Shown here piece by piece: positions 1 to 11,700 of a stretch of DNA of 64,000 bases. Position numbers and translations under genes: made by a program. The notes under the pieces were generated by a model. The model was not told where the DNA came from and made no database searches. It saw nothing but the letters and a program-made list of their open reading frames with translations. How positions within the stretch are numbered: the first letter of the stretch is position 1; each line of letters starts with the position of its first letter. Origin of the DNA: Thozetella sp. PMI_491 (lineage: Eukaryota > Ascomycota > Sordariomycetes > Chaetosphaeriales > Chaetosphaeriaceae); assembly GCA_021432635.1 (NCBI GenBank), contig MU270067.1, forward strand, positions 1 to 64,000, given 5' to 3'.

Positions 1-383
1 CCCCCCCCGCCCCTTCTCTTTCCCTCGCCAGTCTGACGACGTGATGTGGTCGCAAACCAAGATAGGGCCAAGATGGAGTCATGCACCATCCGCATCTGGT
101 CTGTCACTCGAAAATTTCCCTGGGAGACGGCGGCTGGGTCGGGTTGCCTTGGTCCATTGGGCAAAAGCGAACGGCGCCGCGATAAACGGAGCCAGCCAGA
201 TCCCAAGATTCCAGACCCTCACTACCTAGATAACTAGCTCTCCCCAGACCGGAACTCGTATGCCCGGTCACCGCCGCTGCTGCGTCTGCTGGGGAGAGAC
301 TAAATTATCTGGAGAAGTACGGCCACGAGGGGACACATGGCTGCCTTAGGTCGTCGCGAGCAAGGACGTTGTCGCACAAGCGA

Positions 384-412
384 GGGAGGGAAGGGAAGGG
401 AAGGGAAGGGGG
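384..412 (+). repeat. GGGA-type tract, possible G-quadruplex
   Basis: Six blocks of three or more G separated by one or two A lie within 29 bases. The spacing fits the classic G-quadruplex pattern. No gene is recognised beside it, so any role is unknown. Confidence 0.6.
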
Positions 413-2990
413 AGAGAGGCCACCCATGGACGCTGCGGGTCTCTCGGTCTCGACACGAGGCGAGGCGTCTGGAGAGCCGGATATCCTTGGATGAGTAAGG
501 TGAGATGCGTCGCAAGCTCAGTCTCGACGGCATCTTACCGCCGAACCGTCTCGCAGAATTATGGACATGTACGAGGACCCGGCCGTTCGAGTTGAAGCGA
601 ATCATGGAATCTCTTGGTCGACTCCTGCCGAGTCTTGCCCAGAGGCCCGTCCACTCACCGAGCCGCCCTCCTTCTTTTCGAGAAATGCGGCCGCAGATTC
701 GCACGCTCGTGCATGCAGGCTTGAAGCACGCAACCGCTATGGACAGCTCTGCCCCCCAATCCCCCATACACAAGCTCAGCCTGTGGCTAACCCTCTCCTG
801 TGATTCTGCATTTCGTTCTCACTGTCTACGTATACTATGTGCGCATGTATTGCTCCTTCCCGCTCCCCACGTAAAGGAAGGCCACTAAAGGAAAGGGGAG
901 AATTGGGTTTGGGGGGGTGGCGAGCCCCTCGGTTATGGTTTGGCATCAACATGGGCAAGCTCGTGGTGAACCTTCCTCCCCCCCGCCTGCGAAGCTTCCA
1001 CCTCCAGGGTCTGTAGGCACGAGGGTGAGACCCGTTCCCCGTCTACCACGGCCGGGGCTTGTCTCGGCGCCCCGTCACCGGAGGGTGAAGTTATCAAACT
1101 TATCATTCCCCAATACCCCAGAAAAGCGCCCGCCGAACTTCCGACGTGATGGAGTGTGGAGGAATGACCCCCCCTAAATGGCTGGGGGCGGTGTGGATAG
1201 GGTGGCTTAGTAGGGGTATGACGGGATGATTGGGCGTTGGCACTCGTCACCATGAGGGCTGAGGGTCCCTGGATGAATCCTCAGCTGAGCTACCGACCGA
1301 GCTCTGTTAGCCAGCCCGACTAATAAGCAGGGGACAATCTCTCGCCCTGTTTATCGGCCTTCATTGCGCTCCTTCTCGTAGCCTTGGGGAGCCCACACTA
1401 TAGCGGATCCCGACTGGGTCTAATACGATCGATAAGCACTGCTGGACGGCGCGGCCAGCAGAAACGGCAATTCGGGCCCTGGCGTCTATCCGGGGAAACT
1501 AGCGGCCTGGGCAAGCAAGGAGGGAAAGTAATAGCATGATAGCGCGAAAGCTCGGCGCCCACGAGCAACGTGTCATGGGAGGTGCTCCTCATCCCTTCCA
1601 AAAAGCCGCCGCAGCCTTCCCGAGCTGTCACATCTAGAGCATGACTGGTTACCTTCCTGCTCCTGCCTGTCTTGGGCTCCTAGTGATAGGGGGAAGTCAC
1701 TTGTGAGTAAGTGACCCAGGCCCAACCACGAGCCTTCTCGTCTGATCGCGCAAACGTGTCTGGCACAAAATTTGTCGGCGCAAGGAGGGGGAGGGGAGGG
1801 GGGCCAGAGTGTGGAGAGTGGGGGTTTCTCCAGCCTTGGGGAAGGAGAAGGGAGGCTGCTTTGCGAAAAGCGTCGTCGACGATTCACAACTCACCGCGGC
1901 CAATTTGGAAACTTTCTACCACAGCTATTAGCTTCACAAACCAACTCGCTGACCGAACGCGTGAGCTTGCCGAGCACCTTTTCTTTTTTTCTTTTTTTTC
2001 CCGCTTGCTGCTTCCCAATCCACTAGTCCGTTTGGGCTGTGCTTTCGGCCTCGTTTGCCCCCCAGACGCGAGACGGGCACATGGGGAGGTGGCTCCAACC
2101 TCCAGGGCGTGGCGCCATCAGAGATAAGAACATTCCTCGGGACAAGCCAAGCGCGGAGGACCAAACAAGGGCAAGACTCCAGGGCCAGAGGCGCCTGTGG
2201 GGTTACGATTATCCTCGGGAAATTCCCGCCCGAATCACCGTGAGGTGCGCCGCGGCGGCGGCGGTCTGGCTTTTCAGACCTCGACATTATCTTGCTTGTG
2301 GGCTCGCTAGCCTCAAGGATTCATTTCCTCTTGCTCCCGCCTGCGCTAATCATCGTCGCCTTGGCTGGCGCGGATGATGCAACTGCGATCCTCCCCCTGC
2401 AGGGCACAAGGAGGCCACAGGCCAAGCTACAAAGGGCCAGTTTGCGGGGAGAAGATGCCAGAACCGATGCTAGCAGCCCTTTCCCCGGCCTCGCTTGGGA
2501 ACTGCTTCGGGTAACGACGTACGTTAGTTGCGACCTGGTCGCCCCGATCACCTTCGATGAGGGGTGCTATGGTATCTCTGCCTTCCTGATCGAGCATGAG
2601 CAGAGCTGAGAGGCCGTGTGTAATCTGCATGTTGGACGCCCTACCGCGGTATCTCGGTATCCCGCTCCTTCTCCTCACGGTTCCCGGCCGGCGGGATCCG
2701 GGGTAATAATCTCCAGGCCGCCACCCGCCACGGGCTCCTCAGATAAGTACAACGCTCCCCCCCAATCCCTACAAGGGAGGTGGAAGGGGTGATGGGCACA
2801 CTTTTCTCCAGAATCCGCCCTGAGACTTGTCAGGGGCGCTTACACTGCAAGGGTTTCCGTCGGCCCTCGGCCCTGGTGAAAAAGAAAAACGTGGGGGCCT
2901 GCGTTACACCTTCGACCCCTTGACCGCACAAACGCTTCCCCAGGGGAGAAGCACGACATTAGGCGACTCCTTCGCTCGCTCCGGGCGCGC

Positions 2991-3010
2991 GCACACACAC
3001 ACACACACAC
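2991..3010. repeat. CA microsatellite
   Basis: A nearly pure CA dinucleotide tract of about ten units. It lies in a region without a recognised gene. Confidence 0.9.
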
Positions 3011-6000
3011 CTACAACTCACGCGCTCTTGCGCGGAGCGCACGGCGAGAGACAAGCGCTCTTCTCCTACCTGTCCCGTGCCTGAAAATTGGCACTCACAT
3101 GGCACCCTCCTCTTACTCTCCCAGTTCTGTTTTTGTGCACGAACTTGGTCTCCTATCTCACCTGCCGTTCGTGGGGTTCCTTCCTTTTGCATCATCGCAC
3201 TGGGTCCCATCGGGTGATTCGTTTCCACCCCCTTTCGCTGCGCTGTATCAATGCTCCGACACATCCTGGCCCAGCCAGATTTTCTCTCTCGTGGAACCCC
3301 GACATACCAGCACATGGAGCGACGCAGGGGACATCGCGGAGTCGCTGACAGCACATCAGCCCCCATCTTCTCCTTCTTTCCTTCTTGCGCTCTCCTCCAG
3401 GTATCTTGCTTGCGGGCTAGCGCCCCGGTCGGAAACAGCTCCGTGTGATAACAATGCCCAATGCATTGGCTAAGCCCAGAGCCGTACTGTGGCTTCTTCA
3501 GCCGGAAAAAGCTTCCGCGCCACATATTTACTTCGGGCCGCCGGAGCCTCGAGGAAACCCCGGGGGGTTAGGAAGTGAGGCGGGCAGGTCCGTCCACCTG
3601 GCCAGCCTCATCCTCTTCCCCGCGGTGTCGAGTCATGAAAGTGGGTAACAGGGCTTCTCCCTTTCCCCGGTCTTCCTCGTCGCGCTCCTAGCTCGGAGCT
3701 CCTTGGACGCCCCCCCAAATGGGTTTGTGATTTTCCGGGTCCGCATTAAGTGCCACTGGTAGTCAACCAAGTGCTTGGAAATCTCGGCATCACAGCATTG
3801 AAGGTCATATGTACCCGGCCCAAAGAGTGGGAAAGGGAATATTCCTCCTCACTTTGGACCGCAGTCGTCTCAGTTGAAACTGTTTTGGACCCTCGTGCAT
3901 CAATCGCGCCTCGCCTTGCCTTAGGGGCCGGCAATAGTACAACCCCCGAGCGCTACCTACCGGCCGGGGCTAGTTCCCTCGTTTCTTCGACCCCTGGGCT
4001 TTATTTACCCCATATTTGCTCGGTCGGACTCTTCCCGGCGAAAAATGAGAAAATTCACCCCTCAGACTATACCCACGGGTGCTCGTGGTGCGTTCGAGAA
4101 GCTGAGTCGCTCGACCAAGGGCGTTGGGCGGACTCAAAAAAAAAATTTATGGACTGTGCTGGGCCGTTGATGCCCCCCACGAGTCATTAATCGGGTCGGT
4201 GTTTGGAGGACAGAGAGATTATGCGCTCCGTGTGGCTCCCTCCTTGATAGATCCACAGAGCCGCCGAGATAATCCTCAATTCTAGAATCGAGACCCCGCT
4301 GTAACAGGCGGCGGTGGGTGGCGTCGGCAATAGGAAAAGCTCTTCACCGGCCTTCCTCCACTTCGCTAGCCCGTTGGGAAGACGAGTGGAAAGCCTTCTT
4401 ACGACACTCTCTCCACGCACATGTGCGCTAGGACGTGCAGCGATCCCCATTGCAGCTGCCAGAGGCCGTGGTCGGTTAGCCCTAGGGCATGACTAGCAGT
4501 CTGTGTCCCTCCGGAGAGGTGCTGTACCAAATTTCGCCCTCGCCCGTCGGCGGTAAACGCCCCACCGAGGGTTATCTGACAACCAGGTAAACTGGGCCAT
4601 CTCGGCCCCAGTGACAGCATGAAGCCCGTGGGGCCAGGGACCAGCCAAGCTTTTCGCATAACTGGGGCGATAGCATGGCGCAACAGCCCACGATGATTTG
4701 ACGGAACACGACTTGTTCTCGTTCCCCACAGGCTCACAGGCTCAACACCCGAGAGTCTCCGACGTCGGGGTCACTCCTTGAAAAGTACCAGCGGGTCCGA
4801 GGGAAGCCTCCGTCGAGTGCCCGCAATAGCCTCCAGTAACCGCGATACGCCCTCCCTAGTGTTCCTCGTGCTCATCAAATCAAGGAACCAGTCGGATACG
4901 GAGGGCAGAGATGATCTCGCGTTGGACCACCCCCGAGATGTCATCTCTCTTGTTCCCTTCCCTCCTGAGGCCTACTACTACCCCCTCCAGTTGATTCCAG
5001 CGTGGCATGCGCTGCACCCCTCCTATCCGGAGCCGATCGGGTTTGAGCCACTTGTTCAAACACACAAAGCGCCCCTCTTGGCGAGCAGCGTTTACGAAGT
5101 AGGGCAAACGCCGACCCGATCGGGAACGACAGGCATCCACCGTCGGGAAAACCCCACACGATCGCCCAACAAAAAGAGCGGAAGCCAAGTAACTACCGGG
5201 GAGCGATAAGATAGGAGCGATTTCCATGTGAAAGGGTGGGGACAGGCCGAGTAATGGACGGAGAGTGTGATGCGCGTGCTAACCCTCTGGTATCACTACA
5301 TGCCCGAAGCTAAGAAGCAACATTCGTCTGTGGCTCTGTGTCTAGCACGGGGGAGCGGAAAGTGTTGCCTTTCATCCGCCCGGAGGGAGGGGGGAGGGAT
5401 CATGGCCACGACTAAGGAAAATAAAATTGCTGGATTTGTGCCCAGCGCATCAAGGCGCCCGAAGATCGTAGAGGTTGAAACCAGGTCCTGACGGAAGAGT
5501 GCGGTGGTGCCTTGCAGTGACCCTCCCCCCAACGCCACTCCAATCGGGATCCGGGGTCAAAGGTCTGGGCGTTGTTTGGCCCAGAGTTCAGCCGGAGGCA
5601 CCTTGGCGAGCAAGGTGAGTGCGCCTAGGGCCTAGGGATCTAGGACCCCCGCTGAGGCAGCAACCCTGGCCGAACAAGCCAATCTGGGCGGGCTGCAGGA
5701 GGAATGGTCTCAGCAGGGGGGTGTGCAAATCCGGGGTCCCGGGACCTCGTTCCGGACAGCGAGGAGAAAGAGGTGGGATATGGAACCTTCCTCCTGTCTC
5801 AGGAACGAGTCCGTTTTGTTCTTGGAAGCCTTACCGTCCAATCCGATGCTGGGCGCCCAGAGGTGCTCAGGAAACTATCAGGCAGGGTGCGAAGGGACAC
5901 AGCCGTCTGTGCCGAGCGAGTTTCGTGCCTCTGGACTTAATGTACACCGGCTCGCGTAAGGAGGTGGTCGTTTGATGACCTCCCAAAGTCCACCTATGAT

Positions 6001-7147
6001 GGCTGCTAGCACAAAGCCAGTCAGCCACAGGAGTCGTACTGCGCACATCAACCCTTGTCTGTTTATGTGGTGCGTGCCTCGATTCGGCGCTGCTCAAAAG
6101 TCGAGCTAATCAATCACTGTTCCAGTACCTGGTCGAACGTGTCTGATCCTCGGTGATACCCGGGTTTCCAGGACCGCTGCAACGTCGAGCAGGCCACCAT
6201 GAGGACATCCAGAAGGAGAGACAGCGCTAGATTCCCGAACCGAGGGCAATGTCGGTGCGAGACAGCCACAGCTCGGATAGCCGACCAGAGGTTCCCCCGC
6301 GCCATTACCCCAGAACCCCATTGCCGGCCGACCCCATGGGTGCCGAGGCGGGACTGGGGGGGCTCGGACTTGTGTTTCCATTGCGGAAAGCGCAATCACC
6401 CCTTTTCCTGAATCGTTGCTTTTCGCGATACGGTGTCCGTACCTACCTACGTATTTGTACTGTGAAGGTCTGGTTCGGCCGCGGCGTCACATGTGGCTCC
6501 GTCCACAACAGCGCTCGCGGAACCTGCAAGACTGGGACACGCAAGTCTCGTGTGCCAACTCCCTCGGCCAGCACGTCTCCATAGTTGCAGGCGATGCAGT
6601 GACGCCTGGGCGCATTAGGTTCAGGAACCAATGTGCCACGTCACGGATGGGTTCAGATGGATGGGTCCCCGGGTAGGCAGGATGCGAGTCGGAGAAATAC
6701 GAGATCGCCCGCAGCTGTTTTAGTGCGATGGACGAGAGCGAGCGTGGGCCTGACGGAAGCCCATTCCGGCCCTCGAGCGATGAGACTTTGGAAGCGAGGT
6801 TTCTGTCCAGCGTTTCGAAAGCCCTCTCTTTCGGGTGGTAGACACTCCCCAAGACTGGTGAGTTGGGGGGGGGGGGGGCCAGGCAGCTGGGAGCAAAACC
6901 TCACCGCCTGCCCCTCCTTCCCCAAATTTATGTAAGCGGCTTCCCGCTCACGTGGAGTTTACCGACTGCATCGTCCAGGTTAGTCGTGATCGGGATCGGC
7001 TTCGCTAGAGGCGCGAACCGCAACAGTGACGCAGCTTCGGCCAACCTCGGTGAGGCCCTCCTAGTATCGGGTTTGTCCTCTAAAGGCACTCAACCTCGAT
7101 GGTTTGGCCCATGAACTGTGCTGCTTTGATGCATCAGGTATAGAGTG

Positions 7148-8752
7148 ATGGACTACCACTCGATTCACGGCCATGACATTTCTAGTTTCGACTTGGCCCT
7201 AGAAGGTACGCCCGCGGAGGGTCATTGTCGTGACTATGCCGCTGCGGTAGCTGTCCGAGGCTTCCCGGTGCAGTTCTGTCGTCCGTGGCGTCTAATGCGT
7301 GCTAACCAAAGCAGGCCAGCTACCGTCCGTAACCGCTGCACAGGCCCTTGAAGATCTCGAGACGGGCGCATCCAAGCCGGTGTCGACTGGTCTCGAGGTC
7401 CTTGACAAAGCACTTGCATGTGGTGTTCTGGGTGACAGCTTTGCTACCAACGCAACGCCGGGCGGCGTTCAGAGGGGCCAGGTCACCGAAGTATGGGGTC
7501 CTCCTGGCTCCGGCAAGACCTCGCTAGGGTGCGTCGGGAGACACCACAGGAATTCCCACACCGCCACATCTAGCTAACAATCGCAGGCTTCAGCTTACTG
7601 CAAATACCCTGGGCAATGGTGAAGGTGTGGTGTGGGTAGGTCAGTTGAGACCTTGAATCTGTCACCTACACTGGATCTTCCATTGCTGATCGTAGCTCCT
7701 TTAGATGGGTTTCACCCTCTCTGCAGTCAACGCCTCAACGAAGTAGTCCAGCTAGCATGTGCTCACCAGCAGGATGGCGTTCCGGGGCATCATAATGACT
7801 TCTCGCACTTCTCATGCCCTACTCTGGCGCATTTCCTTGCTCTGTTGTGTAACCCTCCGTACAAGGGCATTCCTCCAACGGCCTCTCTCATAGTCATCGA
7901 CTCGCTGTCCGCTCTCATCAACCATGCCTTCCCACGCATCACAGATTACAAGCTAGCTGCTGGTACTGGTGGGAAGAAAGGTTTGTTCGCAGCAGGAAAC
8001 CCCCCCCCCCCAAGTCCAGCCGGTATTAACCTCTCGCAGCTCCGAACCAGAGTTTCCGGAGAATCCAAGCCCTCCAGCACATCGTTTCGAGGTTGCAAAA
8101 GTTAGCTGCGACGCGCAATCTAGCCGTTGTCATACTCACACAGTGTGCTACGAGAATGCAGGCAGATCGAGGCGCTACTCTCGTGCCGGCCATCACGGCG
8201 AACGTCTGGGAGAACGGCATCTCAACCCGAGTTGTCCTCTTCAGGGACTGGGTCTGGGACGGGGATAAATCCGAAGGACTGCACTTTGCTGGCATTCAGA
8301 AGCTGGATGGCAAGGGAAACTACGGGGCGATTGAGCACATTGCAGCCTTTAGCATTAAGCCGGTGAGTCCAGCGAGCTTTTCCAGCCATCTTCTCTGGGC
8401 GAGCTAGCCATGTAATCCGGTTCGATGATTAACAATGCATTAGGCCGGTTTGGTCCCCGTAAGCTGCGAGCCGAGCCAGTCATCGATAGCACTATCATCA
8501 ACACCAGCACAGAAGCGAAAGCTTCATGATGCCAGCTTCGAAGTAGCCGACAGCGACGACGAGGACTACGGCTGGGGAGAAGAGGACGACAACACGGTGC
8601 CGCCCATGCCCTCCCAGTGGCAAGGGAGTGAGGACTTGATTCTGGGAACCCAACCCGCCACCGATGATGAAGAGGGCTTGGAAAGCGAGGACGATGAGCC
8701 TGAAGGCGATGCGGGCAGCCAAGGTCCCGACGTGGAGTCGGACGGAGGATAG
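7148..8752 (+). CDS. RecA/Rad51-fold recombination protein, Rad55/Rhp55-like
   Basis: Six exons fit: 7148-7205, 7315-7528, 7587-7639, 7705-7980, 8040-8362 and 8444-8752, giving 410 residues. The product carries a RecA-type ATPase core. Walker A is GPPGSGKT (residues 81-88), preceded by the QVTEVWGPPG context, and Walker B is SLIVIDS (about 169-175). An ILTQ strand and a DRGATLVPAI stretch follow, as in Rad51 paralogs. The N-terminus (MDYHSIHGHDIS) and general layout fit fungal Rad55/Rhp55 proteins, which assist Rad51 filament assembly in homologous recombination in the nucleus. The last 90 or so residues are strongly acidic (DSDDEDYGWGEEDD and a further Glu/Asp block) and probably disordered. 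A start upstream of 7148 is less likely because the preceding codons are not ATG. Exon 4 uses an unusual GTTTGT donor. The exact paralog (Rad55, Rad57 or XRCC-type) is inferred, not proven. Confidence 0.8.
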
Positions 8753-11700
8753 GTTATGATCCCAGTCTGTTTAGGGGGTCTAGATGCTGCATGCAAGCCA
8801 CGTACCATGGTGCTTTATACATGCTCTTATTGCCTCCTCCAACCCACTATTTTCTTTCCCTCCCCTCGACTATACCCGTCACTTTACAAATCATTGGTTT
8901 CAGAAGTCGCACCGGCCCCTCCCGGCTCGATTCCTTCTGGCAGGGAAGCAGCATGATGAGGGAGAGGAATCCACTTCCGCCGGCAAGCGCCGCGCGGGAA
9001 GACGGGCTCTCGCCCGTTACTCAATCTCGTGTGTTTACGGTGCTGAATTGCATGCATGCTTTGGGGCTGGGACGGGGCAGCGGCGCAGACGCCGTAAGAA
9101 CCTACTGCGGTAGGTCCTCCTTGGCTCGACCAACCTGAATCGAATGCACGCCACCTGGGTCTCGCTCTGCCAACCCTTCGTCGGCCTAGACGGTGGTGGG
9201 ACTCACCGATCAATGTAAGGGAGAGCTCACTGACCGAAATGCCGCGGCTGGCGGCTCCGGCGTCGAGCTTTCCGCTGCAAGTCGGCAGGCGTACTGCCTC
9301 GCTCAGCTGCTGAAGATAGGGCCGAGCCCGCCGTCGCGATGTCCCGCTTCGCCGACCCAGCGTGTCGCAGTGCAGCCCTGGATCGCCGGCCATTCCTCCG
9401 TCGGCTCGGAGGGCTCGGACGTCGATCAGATAACTCAAGAGCTGCAGATAGGCGCTGCAGCGGCAATCAATCCAACCCTCACTGGACCATCGGAGGCACA
9501 GGTCAACCAGGAAAGAGGATTGAAGCCACATGAACTGAGCCCGTGGGCTGCAGTCGGTGAAACTCGCACCGTGCGCGGGCAGGCGAGCTCGACTCGGACT
9601 CTGTTGGAGGTCCATGTCGACCGCAGCAGCGAGGGTATTCAGCCTGCATCTTGGCTCCGTGCTGCATACATACCTTACATAACGGCCAGGCCGCCCGTCC
9701 CTCCCTGGGTGGCATTAGGGGCGGCTTATTTACACCAATTTGCGAAATGGCCAAAGACGGCCTCGTACATACAGGAGGACGGGCAGAAGTGCAGGCCAGA
9801 ACGACGCGGGCTTGTGTAGCTGCTCTAGCCGCCCAGAGTTTCGCAGCTTGGATAGTATAGACAGATGAACCCTGCCCACCTTTCCCGCACGGCGGGTTTT
9901 TTGGCAATCCATCACCCCTACCCTACCTCCCCGCCTCCCGCCCGTCGTCTCCCGCCCGTGCCTGGCGTCGATCCCCCCCCGAGGCCCACTGGGTGACAAC
10001 CGCGAGTCGGCTTCCTCCCCCGACCAAGCGATCCTTCTCCATGCTCGTCCTCCCCCTCCTCCCCCCCCTCTTTTATTCGTCACCCACGGCCCCCTTCCCG
10101 TGAGGTAGGGCAAGAAGCAGGGGCTCCTCAAAGATTTGATGAGCAGACGGGTTCGTCTCGAGATAGTGATCCTGATCTACGCCGACATAACACTTCATCG
10201 ACTCCGGCCGGCCATCTAGCCTGGAGCCCTATTTGCCAGCCACACCCTCGCGTCAATTGACCTGGCGCCCGGGGGTGAGATATGCGAGGTTATTTATGCC
10301 CTGGTGCGAAGCGGGCTGCTAGAAATCCCGACCACAGAGATGGCATGCAGCGGATGCGCACATCTTGCTTCCCCGGCCTGCCATTCACACGGCATTTCTC
10401 CTGCACTCACACACACTTTTTTTGCCCGCAACCACACCCTCGACGGGCCACAGACCGCATCGCAACGTCCACGCCCACCACTCACTTGCGCCCACACCCA
10501 CACACCTACACACACCTACACACACCCACACCCGGTGCCCGCGCGACGAACTGTCTGAATCAGGGTCGTGCACACCAGGTTGCGACGGCACCCCGCCCGC
10601 GCTGCGTAGCATATATAGGCACTGTATGGAGGCATGTATACTATATCTGTGTACATACATTGGGGGGGGGGACCCGCTGTCTGGTTTTTGTGCATCCGCC
10701 GTGGGTTACTATGTAGGTAGGTAGGCATGTACTCTAGGTACTGTACTTCGCCCTTGCTGGCCTCCCAGGTCCCCCTCCCCGCCGGGAGTGGAGGAGGGAG
10801 GAGCACCAGCACGCAGGCTGGCTAGGGCAACCGACGACTCATTTGGCCCGGAGCAAGAGCCCTTCCCACATCCGGCCCCCGAATGCACGCGCTAGTTTGG
10901 AGGGTGCATGTTCCAAATCGTCCTCCATCGTGACCGCGACCGCGATCGATTGTCCCGCCCTGCACCTCCGCTCTTCCCCAACAATCGCCACGGGAACAGG
11001 TTGGCTTCGTGGGCCGATCATGCTGGAAAGGACTCATCATACGATAGAATGGGCCCATACGGAAACTCGGCCATCGCGGCGGCAGTGGAGAGGGAAATGG
11101 AGAAATGGAGAAATGGAGCTCGATACGACGTGGCCTACCTCATTGAATGGCAAACTGCGCTACGACCGAGTTGCGGTATGAGCTCCAAATTCGAAGCGAA
11201 GAATTTTCCGTCCTGTTGAAGGAAGAGAGAGGGAAGAAAAAAGAGCAACATACGTAGGTACCTAGGTAAGGAGGGGGGCAAGGGTCAGCGACGGCTGGTG
11301 CCTCGGGCGGTTGGAGACGCAGCATCACGCAAGCCCTGCAGCCTCGGTAGTTAACGTACCTTAGGTATGCTAGAGCAGAGCTTGCAGCCCAAAGGGCTGC
11401 TAGAAGTGAAATTTGGGTTAGCCGCTAGCCCGACTGTGTAGCGGTGTAGATCAGGCTCGATAGAAGCTTTGTTATGGTGTGTGAGCCTATGCAGCCACGC
11501 CGCCAACGGCGAGTCGTAGAAACCCCTACCCTCTCTGCAAATCTGCTTAGCCCACCACCTTCTTCTATCGTAGGTGCGTCAACAAGTCGGCCTCGACAGA
11601 TTGCTTCCGTCTCCTTATCGCGATCCATGGCCAGGTGCTCTGCAGCCGACCCCGTACTTTCACATGCCGCTCTTTCGGCGCGACCAAGCAGAGCCCGTCC

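Larger units (their letters stand above)
1..7147. other. Intergenic region, no recognised gene
   Basis: Many short open frames occur on both strands, as expected in GC-rich DNA, but none has a recognisable domain or a consistent set of splice sites. Visible are a run of six GGG blocks at 384-412, a CA dinucleotide tract near 2991-3010 and pyrimidine-rich patches. I see no RNA gene or mobile element here. A gene with small exons or no known relatives could have been missed. Confidence 0.6.

Noticed and set aside
2284-3430. Similar 18-20 base stretches containing TATCTTGCTTG and GGGCT at about 2287 and 3402
   Set aside because: The similarity ends abruptly on both sides and is too short to show a repeat family.
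8884-9819. Overlapping open frames of 243 codons (-) and 208 codons (+)
   Set aside because: They overlap on opposite strands in GC-rich DNA, have no known domain and no conserved-looking segments. One or both must be chance, and nothing favours either.
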